Source: Massilia sp. METH4
GTDB taxonomy: Bacteria; Pseudomonadota; Gammaproteobacteria; Burkholderiales; Burkholderiaceae_D
Assembly: GCF_037094685.1 (NCBI RefSeq)
Contig: NZ_CP146614.1
Location: forward strand, 1,302,001 to 1,366,000
DNA length: 64,000 bases
Direction of reading: 5' to 3'
Both the position numbers and the translations under genes were made by a program. The notes under the pieces were generated by a model, which worked only from the letters and a program-made list of their open reading frames with translations, did not search any database and was not told the origin of the DNA. Every line of letters begins with the position of its first letter. Position 1 is the stretch's first letter. Positions 25,616 to 34,003 of the stretch are shown here, in pieces.

Positions 25616-27772
25616 ATGAAAAAATCACTTCTCGCGCTCGCCATCCTGAGCATCACGTCCGCCCATGCCGACGAAGGCATGTGGATGCCGCAGCAGTTGC
25701 CGCAGATCGCCAAGCAACTGAAAGCGGCCGGCCTGAAACTCGATCCGAACAGCCTGACCCGCCTGACCGAATTCCCCGCTGGCGCCATCGTCAGCCTGGG
25801 CGGCTGCTCCGCGTCGTTCGTGTCGCCGCAAGGGCTCGTCGTCACCAATCACCATTGCGTGTACAACAGCGTGGCGCAGAACTCCACGCCGGAACGCGAC
25901 CTGCTGGCCAACGGTTTCGTGGCGCGCACGCTGGCCGAGGAAGTGCCCGCGGCGCCCGGCACGCGCGTGTTCGTGACGAAGGAAGTGCTGAACGTGACGG
26001 ACAAGGTGGTGACCCCGGAAGTGGCCAAGCTGTCCGGCAAGGCCCGCAGCGATGCGATCGAGAAGAACCAGAAAGCCCTGGTGGCGGCCTGCGAGCAGGA
26101 CCCCGGCCACCGCTGCACCGTGCCGTCGTTCTACGGCGGCCTCGAGTTCTACCAGATCAAGCAGCTGGAAATCCGCGACGTGCGCCTGGTGCACGCGCCG
26201 CCCGAAGGCGTGGGCAAGTTCGGCGGCGATACCGACAACTGGATGTGGCCGCGCCACACGGGCGACTACGGCTTCTACCGCGCCTACGTGAGCAAGGATG
26301 GCAAGGCCGCGGACTACAGCAAGGATAACGTTCCCTACCAGCCCAAGCACGTGCTCAAGCTGGCCAAGGAAGGCGTGAAGGAAGGCGACTTCGTGATGGT
26401 GATGGGTTACCCGGGCCGCACCAACCGCCACCGCCTGCCTTCGGAAGTGCAGTTCACCTTCGACTGGTTCTACCCTGCATTCGTGAAGGCTTCAGCCGAC
26501 AACCTGGCGATCATCGATCGTGAGACCAGGGACAACAAGGACCTGGCGCTGAAGTACGCCGGCCAGGTTGCCAGCATCAACAACTACTACAAGAACCGCC
26601 AGGGCATGATCGACTCGTATGCCGGCAGCGACCTGCTGCAGCGCAAGACGGCCGAGCACGAGCAACTGAAGACGTGGATCAACGCCGACACCAAGCGCAA
26701 GGCCGAGTTCGGCGACGATATCGCCAAGGTCGAGCACCTGATCGCCGAGCGCGACGCTGGCGTGAAGCGCGACTTCCACTACAGCTATGCGCAGCCGCGC
26801 CTCTTGACCACCGCGCGCACGCTGTACCGCCTGGCCAACGAAACGCAAAAACCGGATGCCGAACGCAAGCTGGGCTACCAGGTGCGCGACCTGCCGCGCA
26901 TCAAGGCCGGCGTGGCGTCGCTGGTGCGCACCTTCGATCCGAAGGTGGACAAGGCGATCTCCATGCACCACCTGAAGAACTACCTGGCGCAACCTGCCGC
27001 CGAGCAGAAGAGCGCATTCAACGCCGCGCTGGGCATCCGCTCTGGCATGAGCGACGCGGAACTGTCCGCCGCGCTGGACAAGCTGTATGCCGGCACGAAG
27101 TTGAACGACGCCGCCGAGCGCAATGCCTGGCTGGAGAAGAAACCGGCCGATTTCCAGGCCAGCAACGATGCCTTCATCAAGGCCGCCGTCGCCCTGTACG
27201 ACACCGACCTGAAGGAAGAGGCGCAAGAGGAAGAGCTGGGCGGCAAGCTGCAGCAAGCCTACGCCAGCTACATGAAGGCCAAGATCGCCTACATGAAGTC
27301 GCAGGGCCGCGCCGTGTATCCGGACGCGAACAGCACGCTGCGTGTCACCTACGGCAACGTGGCCGGCCGCGACCACGGCTCCGACGGTTCCGCATGGACG
27401 GCATTCACCACCGTCAAGGGCGTGCTGGCCAAGCATACCGGCACGGGCGAATTCAATGCGCCGAAAGCGCAGCTGGCCGCGATCAAGTCGAGGGACTTCG
27501 GCAAGTTCGTCGATCCGAAACTGAAGACGGTACCCGTGAACTTCCTGGCCACGCTGGACATCACCGGCGGAAACTCCGGTTCGGCCGCGCTGAACGCGAA
27601 GGGCGAGCTGGTAGGCCTGGCGTTCGACGGCACGCTGGACTCGATCATCTCGGACTGGGACTTCAACAAGGCCAACACCCGCGATATCCAGGTCGACCTG
27701 CGCTACATGCTGTGGAACATGAAGCATGTGGACAATGCCGACAACCTGCTGCGCGAGATGGGCGCGGAATAA
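25616..27772 (+). CDS. S46-family dipeptidyl-peptidase (DPP7/DPP11 type)
   Basis: A 718-residue exported serine peptidase. The signal peptide ends near SAHADEG. The chymotrypsin-like triad is visible: His in VVTNHHCVYNSV (about 80), Asp in GDTDNWMWPRHTGDYGFY (about 215) and Ser in ITGGNSGSAALN (about 650). It removes dipeptides from the N terminus of oligopeptides in the periplasm. The residue after FD in LAFDGTLDS is Gly, which in this family tends to go with hydrophobic P1 preference (DPP7) rather than the Arg of DPP11; this is a family-based inference. It stands alone with its own terminator. Confidence 0.92.
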   Translation: MKKSLLALAILSITSAHADEGMWMPQQLPQIAKQLKAAGLKLDPNSLTRLTEFPAGAIVSLGGCSASFVSPQGLVVTNHHCVYNSVAQNSTPERDLLANGFVARTLAEEVPAAPGTRVFVTKEVLNVTDKVVTPEVAKLSGKARSDAIEKNQKALVAACEQDPGHRCTVPSFYGGLEFYQIKQLEIRDVRLVHAPPEGVGKFGGDTDNWMWPRHTGDYGFYRAYVSKDGKAADYSKDNVPYQPKHVLKLAKEGVKEGDFVMVMGYPGRTNRHRLPSEVQFTFDWFYPAFVKASADNLAIIDRETRDNKDLALKYAGQVASINNYYKNRQGMIDSYAGSDLLQRKTAEHEQLKTWINADTKRKAEFGDDIAKVEHLIAERDAGVKRDFHYSYAQPRLLTTARTLYRLANETQKPDAERKLGYQVRDLPRIKAGVASLVRTFDPKVDKAISMHHLKNYLAQPAAEQKSAFNAALGIRSGMSDAELSAALDKLYAGTKLNDAAERNAWLEKKPADFQASNDAFIKAAVALYDTDLKEEAQEEELGGKLQQAYASYMKAKIAYMKSQGRAVYPDANSTLRVTYGNVAGRDHGSDGSAWTAFTTVKGVLAKHTGTGEFNAPKAQLAAIKSRDFGKFVDPKLKTVPVNFLATLDITGGNSGSAALNAKGELVGLAFDGTLDSIISDWDFNKANTRDIQVDLRYMLWNMKHVDNADNLLREMGAE

Positions 27773-27794
27773 GCGCTTCCCTGGCTACGCCATG

Positions 27795-27829
27795 AAAGCC
27801 GCGTCCCCTCGGGGGCGCGGCTTTTTTCA
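27795..27829. terminator. Terminator between the S46 and SMR genes
   Basis: AAGCCGCGTCCCC-TC-GGGGGCGCGGCTT followed by a T run. It lies between two convergent genes and touches the end of the SMR gene. Confidence 0.85.
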
Positions 27830-28141
27830 TGCCGTCCACTTCAGGCCGGCAATGCACAACGCGATACCCGCAATGAGCGCCAGCCGCAACGGCGCGGCGC
27901 TCTCGCCATACAGCGCAATGCCGGCGGCGGCCACGCCGGCCGCGCCGATCCCGGTGAACACGGCGAACGCGGTACCGACCGGCAACTGCCGCAGCGCGAG
28001 CGTCAGCAGCACGATGGCGCCGTTCGCGCACACCAGGCCAAGAAGGGCGGGCCAGGGCCGCGTCCAGCCATCGGCATGCTTCAAGGCCAGCGCCATCGCC
28101 ACGTCCGCCAGCGCCGCCGCCAGCACCAACAGCCAGGCCAT
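27827..28141 (-). CDS. Small multidrug resistance (SMR) family transporter with Asp in place of the key Glu
   Basis: A 104-residue protein with four membrane helices. It aligns with EmrE and Gdx through ALKHADGWTRPWPALLG, LRQLPVGTAFAVFTGIGA and the last helix. The single membrane-embedded Glu of helix 1, essential for proton and drug binding in the family, is replaced by Asp13 in ALADVAMALALK. The Trp of helix 3 is replaced by Phe. It probably exports a small cation or serves a lipid-type role as in DMT relatives. It starts two bases after the GST stop and is likely co-translated with it. Confidence 0.85.
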   Translation of the reverse strand: MAWLLVLAAALADVAMALALKHADGWTRPWPALLGLVCANGAIVLLTLALRQLPVGTAFAVFTGIGAAGVAAAGIALYGESAAPLRLALIAGIALCIAGLKWTA

Positions 28142-28142
28142 G

Positions 28143-28748
28143 TCACGCCCCCTGCGCCACCAGCGCCGCCACTACGGCGGGCCGCGCGCCGATCTTCTCC
28201 AGCCACGCCGCAGTGGCCGGATAATCGGCTATCGGAATGCCCAGCGTACCGTGCTCGCGCAGCCAGGGCCAGGCGGCGATGTCGGCGATCGAATACGCGT
28301 CGCCGGCCAGCCAGCCGTGCCGCACCAGTTGCCCTTCGACGACGCCGTACAGCCGGCGCGCTTCATTCCCATAGCGCTGCAATGCACCCTCGTTCGGCGC
28401 GCCGCCGGCATGGCGGAAGTACCACAGCTGGCCCAGCATGGGCCCGATGTGCGCGGCCTGCAGGAACAGCCATTGCAGCACGGCGCTGCGTCCGGCGGCG
28501 TTTTCCGGGAGCAGCTTTCCGGCCTTGTCGGCCAGGTGGACCAGAATGGCGCCCGATTCGAAAATCGGCCGGCCGCCGTCCACGATCAGCGGGATCTTGT
28601 GGTTGGGGCTCATGTCGCTGAACGGCGGCAGGTGCTGTTCGCCGGCGGCGAGGTCCACCTTGTGCACTTCATGACCGATGCCCAGTTCGTGCAGCGCGAT
28701 GGCGATCTTGTGGCCGTTCGGCGTGGCGGCCGTGTAGAACGTGATCAT
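28143..28748 (-). CDS. Glutathione S-transferase (YfcG/Nu-class-like)
   Basis: A 201-residue GST. It begins MITFYTAATPNGHKIAIALHELG, where the TPNGHK motif is typical of the YfcG/Ure2p-like Nu class, and continues PNHKIPLIVDGG and FESGAILVHLAD. These enzymes often have disulfide reductase rather than transferase activity. A GGAG site eight bases upstream supports the ATG at 28748 over a longer frame. It is divergent from a LysR gene about 90 bases away and is followed by the SMR gene, so the regulator may control both. Confidence 0.9.
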   Translation of the reverse strand: MITFYTAATPNGHKIAIALHELGIGHEVHKVDLAAGEQHLPPFSDMSPNHKIPLIVDGGRPIFESGAILVHLADKAGKLLPENAAGRSAVLQWLFLQAAHIGPMLGQLWYFRHAGGAPNEGALQRYGNEARRLYGVVEGQLVRHGWLAGDAYSIADIAAWPWLREHGTLGIPIADYPATAAWLEKIGARPAVVAALVAQGA

Positions 28749-28835
28749 GGGGTTCTCCGTGAATGGTATGCGATGAGTATGCATGCGGCACGAACGCATT
28801 AGAATTCCCTATTTCCGCATAGCGATCCTGCACCA

Positions 28836-29720
28836 ATGCATAACTGGGAAGAGCTGCACACTTTCGCCGCCGTGGTGCGCACGGGCGGCATCGCTGCCGC
28901 GGCGCGCGAGCTGAAGGTCAACCATTCGACGGTGCTGCGCCGGCTGGACAGCCTGGAACGCGCGCTCGGTGTTCGCCTGTTCGAGCGGCTGCAGACCGGC
29001 TATGTGCCCACCGGCGCCGGCGAGGAACTGCGCGAGCGCCTGCTGCCCGTCGAGGAACAGATCGACGCGGCCGCGCGCACGCTGGCCGGGCTCGACGAAG
29101 CGCTGTCCGGCACGATCCGGCTGACGACCACCGACACGTTGGCCCCGCTGCTGGTGCCGTTGCTCAAGCGCTTCCGCGACCTGCATCCGAACGTGATCCT
29201 GCAACTGGTGGTCAACAACAGCTTCCTGAACCTGACACGACGCGAAGCCGACGTGGCGCTGCGGCCGTCCAACACGTCGCCTCCCAACCTCGTCGGCCGC
29301 GAAGTCGGCAGCGTGGCGACTGCACTGTATGCGTCGCAGGCTTACCTGGACGAGGTGCAGGGTACCGCCCACGGTGAATGGTCGCGCCACCGCTGGGTGG
29401 GCCTGGACGACAGCCTGGCCCACCTTGCCGCCGCGCAGTGGATGGCGCAGCACGTGCCGCCGGCGTGCGTGGCCGTGCGTGTCGACAGCCTGGTGGCGAT
29501 GGCGGACGCCGTGGCCGCCGGCTTCGGCGTCGCGCCGCTGCTCTGCCTTCTGGCGGAAGCACGGCCTGGCCTGGTGCAACTGGCGGAACCCGATCCCCGT
29601 TTCGCCACCCGGCTATGGTTACTATGCCACCGCGACCTGCGCGGTGCGGCGCGGGTCCGCACGCTGATGCGCTTCCTGCATGACGAGCTGGCACAATCGC
29701 GGCACATCTCGGCTGCTTGA
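28836..29720 (+). CDS. LysR-family transcriptional regulator
   Basis: A 294-residue regulator. The winged helix-turn-helix is at about residues 1-62 (LHTFAAVVRTGGIAAAARELKVNHSTVLRRLDSLE in outline). The substrate-binding domain follows from about 90, with GTIRLTTTDTLAPLLVPL. It is transcribed divergently from the GST-SMR pair, the classical arrangement of a LysR regulator with its target. The inducer cannot be predicted. The FMN reductase gene downstream starts 52 bases after its stop. Confidence 0.9.
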   Translation: MHNWEELHTFAAVVRTGGIAAAARELKVNHSTVLRRLDSLERALGVRLFERLQTGYVPTGAGEELRERLLPVEEQIDAAARTLAGLDEALSGTIRLTTTDTLAPLLVPLLKRFRDLHPNVILQLVVNNSFLNLTRREADVALRPSNTSPPNLVGREVGSVATALYASQAYLDEVQGTAHGEWSRHRWVGLDDSLAHLAAAQWMAQHVPPACVAVRVDSLVAMADAVAAGFGVAPLLCLLAEARPGLVQLAEPDPRFATRLWLLCHRDLRGAARVRTLMRFLHDELAQSRHISAA

Positions 29721-29771
29721 GGTAGATTGGCTTTTTTACACGCGTTTTTATTGACACCTCAGGAGAAAAGC

Positions 29772-30329
29772 ATGGCAAAGAAAGTCGCTGTCCTCGTCGG
29801 CAGCCTGCGCAAGGAATCGCTGACCCGCAAATATGCCCAGGCCGTCGCGAAAATGCTGCCACCGTCGCTGGAAGCGGAACTGGTGGAGCTGGACATGCCG
29901 CTGTACAACCAGGACCTCGACGATGCCAACACGCCGCCCGAGTCGTGGACGGCATTCCGCGACAAGCTCAAGGCCGCCGACGCGGTGCTGTTCTTCACGC
30001 CCGAATACAACCGCACGATTTCCGGCGCGCTGAAGAACGCGATCGACGTGGGTTCGCGGCCCTGGGGCCAGAGCGTGTGGGATGGCAAGCCGGCCGCCGT
30101 CGTATCGCAATCGCCCGGCGCCCAGGGCGGCTTCGGCGCCAACCACAACACCCGGCAGGCCGTGGTTTTCCTGAACGTGCCGGTGATGCCGGCACCGGAG
30201 CTGTACATCGGCGGCTCGGCCAACTACCTGGCCGAGGACGGCAGCATCAACAACGAGCAGACGAAGGAGCTGATCGGCAAGTTCCTGGCCTCGTTCGAGA
30301 AGTGGGTCGAGGCGAACGCGAAGAAGTAA
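29772..30329 (+). CDS. NADPH-dependent FMN reductase / quinone reductase (ChrR-like)
   Basis: A 185-residue flavodoxin-fold enzyme. The FMN-phosphate loop is LVGSLRKESLTRKYA. The conserved FFTPEYNRTISGALKNAID followed by GSRPWG is diagnostic of the NAD(P)H-dependent FMN reductase family, including ChrR-type quinone and chromate reductases. It reduces quinones by two electrons and protects against redox stress. An AGGAGAAAAG ribosome site supports the ATG at 29772. Confidence 0.92.
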   Translation: MAKKVAVLVGSLRKESLTRKYAQAVAKMLPPSLEAELVELDMPLYNQDLDDANTPPESWTAFRDKLKAADAVLFFTPEYNRTISGALKNAIDVGSRPWGQSVWDGKPAAVVSQSPGAQGGFGANHNTRQAVVFLNVPVMPAPELYIGGSANYLAEDGSINNEQTKELIGKFLASFEKWVEANAKK

Positions 30330-30340
30330 GCCGGGCAAGG

Positions 30341-31078
30341 CTACTGGCAGGTCGGCGTGCCGAAGCGGTAAGGCTCGCCGCGCGCGACCGGATGCGACGG
30401 CACCGGTTCGCGGCCATCCTTGTCCATGGCCAGCAGCAGCGGCGTGCCGGCCTGGCGCAGCAGTGCCAGCCGGGCGCCTGGAAAGCGCTGCGGAATCAGG
30501 CCGATCTCCGCGGCCGACAGTTCCCCGTGGTTGACCAGCACGCGGCAGCCCGGCCCGAAATCGAGCATCGCCGCCATCAGCGCGGGCCGCAGGCCGCGCG
30601 GGTCGGGCATCGAGGTCAGGCGCAGGCGCGTATCGCCCTTGCGCACCGTGATGCCTTCCCAGGTGTCGAGCGGATACACGCTGTGCACGCCGTGGCTGCG
30701 CAGGCGTTCCGCCGTGCCCGTCATCGCCACCACGGGCCGCGCGCTCCATCCCACCGCCGCCATGCCCTGCCAGTCGGGATTCGACAGCAGCACGAGGTCG
30801 GCACGGGCCATGTCATGCGGCAAGGCGTCGCCGTCGATGCCGGGATCGATCAGCACCGACAGCCCGCGCACGCGCAGCAACGCGGTTGCCGTGCCGAAGA
30901 ATTGCACGACACCGCCGGGGTCCTGGCGCGCCGCGCCGGACGGAATGGTGATGCGGTAGCGGGGCACGTCGGCAGCCTGCGCTCGCGTGGCGGCGAACAG
31001 CAGAGAAAAGAATGCAAGCGAGAATGCAAGCGACAACGCAAGCGACAACGCAAGCAACCAAGCGCGCGGCATCTTCAT
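30341..31078 (-). CDS. Exported MBL-fold pseudo-enzyme, paralogue of the next gene
   Basis: A 245-residue exported protein. Its signal peptide core is a repetitive LALSLALSLAFSLAF made by a 12-bp tandem repeat. The rest aligns with the neighbouring MBL hydrolase (YRITIP, GGVVQFFGTATALLRV, LSVLIDPGIDG, YPLDTWEGITVRKGDTRLRLTSMP), but the HxHxDH zinc motif is replaced by LLSNPDWQGM and the later His and Asp ligands are also missing. It is shorter at the C terminus by about 60 residues. It can hardly bind zinc and may be a binding or regulatory protein, or may be decaying. GGAGG five bases upstream fixes the start at 31078. Confidence 0.78.
   Translation of the reverse strand: MKMPRAWLLALSLALSLAFSLAFFSLLFAATRAQAADVPRYRITIPSGAARQDPGGVVQFFGTATALLRVRGLSVLIDPGIDGDALPHDMARADLVLLSNPDWQGMAAVGWSARPVVAMTGTAERLRSHGVHSVYPLDTWEGITVRKGDTRLRLTSMPDPRGLRPALMAAMLDFGPGCRVLVNHGELSAAEIGLIPQRFPGARLALLRQAGTPLLLAMDKDGREPVPSHPVARGEPYRFGTPTCQ
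31011..31058. repeat. 12-bp tandem repeat, four copies, inside a signal-peptide coding region
   Basis: Four consecutive 12-mers of the form AAYGCAAGCRAS encode, on the minus strand, repeated Leu-Ala/Ser units of the signal peptide core. Units differ at one or two bases. Length change by one unit keeps the frame and alters only the hydrophobic core. Confidence 0.85.
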
Positions 31079-31183
31079 CGTGACCTCCATGGAAAAGCCC
31101 ACAGATAGCATGCCCGCCTGCGAGCGAGGATGAAGTGCCGCAATGCCTCGTGCGTTGCAACATGCCGGCAACGCCACGGCGGT

Positions 31184-32125
31184 TCAACGTGACCGCTTCA
31201 CCGGCTCGTACCGGTAGGTCTCGCCATGCTTCAGGTAACTGACCTTCTCCGCCAGCCCCGCTTCCTGCACCGCCTTCTGGAAGTCCGACAACGGCGACTT
31301 GAACACGTCGTAATCGTTATAGTGGATCGGGATCGCCCGATGCGGCGCGATCAGCTTGAGCATCTTCACGCCCTCCTTGGCATCCATCGTCACCGTCACG
31401 ATGCCGAGGATGCGCGTGCCGCCCAGGTGCAGCAGCGCCAGGTCGACGCCGGGGAAGCGGCGCGGGATTTCCTCGATGTCGCCGTAGACCATCGTATCGC
31501 CGGAAACATAGATGCGGTAGCGCCCCGCGGCCGATGAAAAGTCCAGCATGGAGCCCATCACGGACGGCAACATGGCGGCCACGGGCAACGGACCGTGGCG
31601 GCCCGGCATCGCCGTCAGCCGCAGCGTCGTGTCGCCCTTGGTCACCTCCAGATCTTGCCAGGTGCCCAGGCCAACCACGGCCGTGAAACCCCGCTTGCGC
31701 AATTCATCCGCCGCCGCCGAGGTGGTGACGATGGGCGTGGAGCGCTTGAGCTTCTCGTACACCACCCGGTCGAAATGGTCTTCGTGCAGGTGCGACACCA
31801 GCACGAGATCGATCGGCGGCAGTGCCTCGAATTCGATGGCCGGATCGGTCTGCCGTTCGGAACTGAGGCCATAGCCCAGGTGCACGTGCTCGCCCTTGTG
31901 CAGGAAGTTGGGGTCGGTCAGGATCGTCAGTCCGCCATGGCGGATCAGCACCGTCGCCGTGCCGATGAACTGCACCGAGTGCCCGGCTTGCGCCGCCGGG
32001 GTGCTCACGGGAATGTTCAGGGTGTAGCGCGCCGCCGTGGCCGGCTGCTGCGCGCTGGTACTGCCAGCAACTGCCAGGGCCAGCATGCAGAGAATTTTCG
32101 CGGTGAAAGTCAGCATCCGTTCCAT
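31184..32125 (-). CDS. Exported MBL-fold metallo-hydrolase (UlaG-like)
   Basis: A 313-residue exported hydrolase. The signal peptide ends near GSTSAQQ. Zinc ligands are present: HLHEDHFD, a His in MPGRHGPLP, Asp in YVSGDTMVY and His in IPIHYNDYD. The layout is that of the beta-lactamase-like UlaG/L-ascorbate-6-phosphate lactonase and N-acyl-phosphatidylethanolamine hydrolase relatives. The substrate is unknown. A GGAGGAGG ribosome site fits the ATG at 32125. The next gene on the strand is its zinc-less paralogue, about 105 bases on. Confidence 0.86.
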   Translation of the reverse strand: MERMLTFTAKILCMLALAVAGSTSAQQPATAARYTLNIPVSTPAAQAGHSVQFIGTATVLIRHGGLTILTDPNFLHKGEHVHLGYGLSSERQTDPAIEFEALPPIDLVLVSHLHEDHFDRVVYEKLKRSTPIVTTSAAADELRKRGFTAVVGLGTWQDLEVTKGDTTLRLTAMPGRHGPLPVAAMLPSVMGSMLDFSSAAGRYRIYVSGDTMVYGDIEEIPRRFPGVDLALLHLGGTRILGIVTVTMDAKEGVKMLKLIAPHRAIPIHYNDYDVFKSPLSDFQKAVQEAGLAEKVSYLKHGETYRYEPVKRSR

Positions 32126-32292
32126 CGGTTTCCTCCTCCTGAAAACGCCGTTGATAGCATGGTTTCCGCCACCTCGTCCGCACGTTTCCCTGCCGCTGCG
32201 GCGCCCTCGCCACAGATGACGCGATGCTACAATCCCGGCTCGGCCGCCTACCCGGCGCCACCGTTCCCGTCATTGCTCCTGAGATCCAGACC

Positions 32293-33990
32293 ATGCACCC
32301 CGAATCGCTCACTCCCATGCTCACGCCCTACGAAAAAGGCAACCAGAACCAGACCACGCTGTGGACCGAATGCATCGCGTTCTATGAAGAACTGGCGCGG
32401 CGCTTCCCCAATGTGCTGCGCTTCGGGCAGGCCGGCGTGTCCGATGCCGGCATCCCGCTGCACGTGGGCGTGGTGAGCGCGGACGGTGTGTTCGACCGCG
32501 AGGCGATCAAGCGCGCAGGCCGCCCGGTCTACTTCAACAACAACGGCATCCACCCGGGCGAGCCCGAAGGCATCGATGCATGCATGGCGATCGTGCGCGA
32601 CTTCTGCTTCGATCCGGCCAGGCTGGCCACGCTGGGCGACACCGTCCTGCTGTTCGTGCCGGTCTACAACGTGGACGGCGCGCTGAACCGCGCCAACACC
32701 TCGCGCCCGAACCAGGAGGGCCCGGAACTGTTCGGCTTCCGCGGCAACAGCCGCCACCTGGACCTGAACCGCGACTTCATCAAGTGCGACACCCTGAACG
32801 CGCGCTTCTTCAACGAATTGATCACGGCCTGGGACCCGGACGTGATGGTGGACACCCATACCTCTAACGGCGCCGACTACACGTACACGATGACGCTGAT
32901 CCACACGCAGGCCGACAAGCTGGGCTCAAGCCTCGGCCCGTTCCTGCGCGACACGATGCTGCCCCACATCTACAGCGAGATGGCCGCACGCGGCTGGCCC
33001 ACCTGCCCGTACGTGAATCCCGTGCAGGACACGCCGGACGACGGCATCGCCGAATTCCTCGAAGTGCCCCGCTTCTCGACCGGCTTCACGGCGCTGCACA
33101 ACGTGATCGGCTTCATGCCCGAGACGCACATGCTGAAACCGTTCAAGGACCGCTACGAATCGATGCGCACGCTGCTGGACGTGACGCGCGAGTTCACCGT
33201 GGCGCACGCCCCGCAGATCCAGCGCCTGCGCCGCGAAGCGAAAGAAACGCAGCGCCGGCAGAAGGAATGGACGGTCACGTGGAAGATGTCGGACACGCCA
33301 TCGACATTCCGCTTCAAGGGCTACGAAGCGCGCCGCCACCCCAGCGTGCTGGGCAACTACATGCGCCTCTCGTACGACCGTAGCAAGCCCTATGAAAAGG
33401 ACATCCCCTACTTCAACCGCTTCCTGCCGGACACGGTGGTCCAGGTGCCGAACGCCTACGCGATCCCGCAGGCGTGGCGCGAAGTCATCGAGCGCCTGCA
33501 ATGGAACGGCGTGCGGATGACCCGCGTGCAGGCCGAACGCCAGGTCGAGGCCCGCTACTACCAGATCGGCGAGCTGTCGACCCGCGCCACCGCCTACGAG
33601 GGCCACATGTTCCACGACACGGTGGACGTGGAGGCCCGCACCGGCACCTTCACGCTGAACGCGGGCGACTGGATCGTGCCGCTGGACCAGGACAATGCCC
33701 GCTACGCCGTGGAGACGCTGGAACCGCAGGCGCACGACAGCTTCTTCCGCTGGGGTTTCTTCAATTCCGTACTGGAGAAGAAGGAAGCGATCTCGGACTA
33801 CGTGTTCGAAGACCTGGCCGTGCAACTGCTGGAGGAAGAGCCGGAACTGCGCGCGAAATTCGACGCATGGAAGGCCGCCAACCCGGACCTGCTGTCGAAC
33901 CAGGAAGCGGTGCTGCACTTCATCCTGCACCACTGCGCGCGCCATGCGGAGCCGGAATGGCGCCGCTATCCGGTACTGGGGCTGCTGTAA
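32293..33990 (+). CDS. M14-family zinc carboxypeptidase
   Basis: A 565-residue peptidase with no evident signal peptide. Zinc ligands are His87 and Glu90 in NNGIHPGEPEG and His189 in MVDTHTSNGADYTYT. The arginine and substrate segments (RGNSRHLDLNRDF) follow the M14 pattern. The C-terminal half is a long extra region found in a bacterial subgroup. The specificity is not clear. A longer open frame begins at 32224, but the ATG at 32293 gives the typical start. The FUSC-type gene begins 13 bases after its stop. Confidence 0.85.
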   Translation: MHPESLTPMLTPYEKGNQNQTTLWTECIAFYEELARRFPNVLRFGQAGVSDAGIPLHVGVVSADGVFDREAIKRAGRPVYFNNNGIHPGEPEGIDACMAIVRDFCFDPARLATLGDTVLLFVPVYNVDGALNRANTSRPNQEGPELFGFRGNSRHLDLNRDFIKCDTLNARFFNELITAWDPDVMVDTHTSNGADYTYTMTLIHTQADKLGSSLGPFLRDTMLPHIYSEMAARGWPTCPYVNPVQDTPDDGIAEFLEVPRFSTGFTALHNVIGFMPETHMLKPFKDRYESMRTLLDVTREFTVAHAPQIQRLRREAKETQRRQKEWTVTWKMSDTPSTFRFKGYEARRHPSVLGNYMRLSYDRSKPYEKDIPYFNRFLPDTVVQVPNAYAIPQAWREVIERLQWNGVRMTRVQAERQVEARYYQIGELSTRATAYEGHMFHDTVDVEARTGTFTLNAGDWIVPLDQDNARYAVETLEPQAHDSFFRWGFFNSVLEKKEAISDYVFEDLAVQLLEEEPELRAKFDAWKAANPDLLSNQEAVLHFILHHCARHAEPEWRRYPVLGLL

Positions 33991-34003
33991 CGAAGGCGGG
34001 TCC

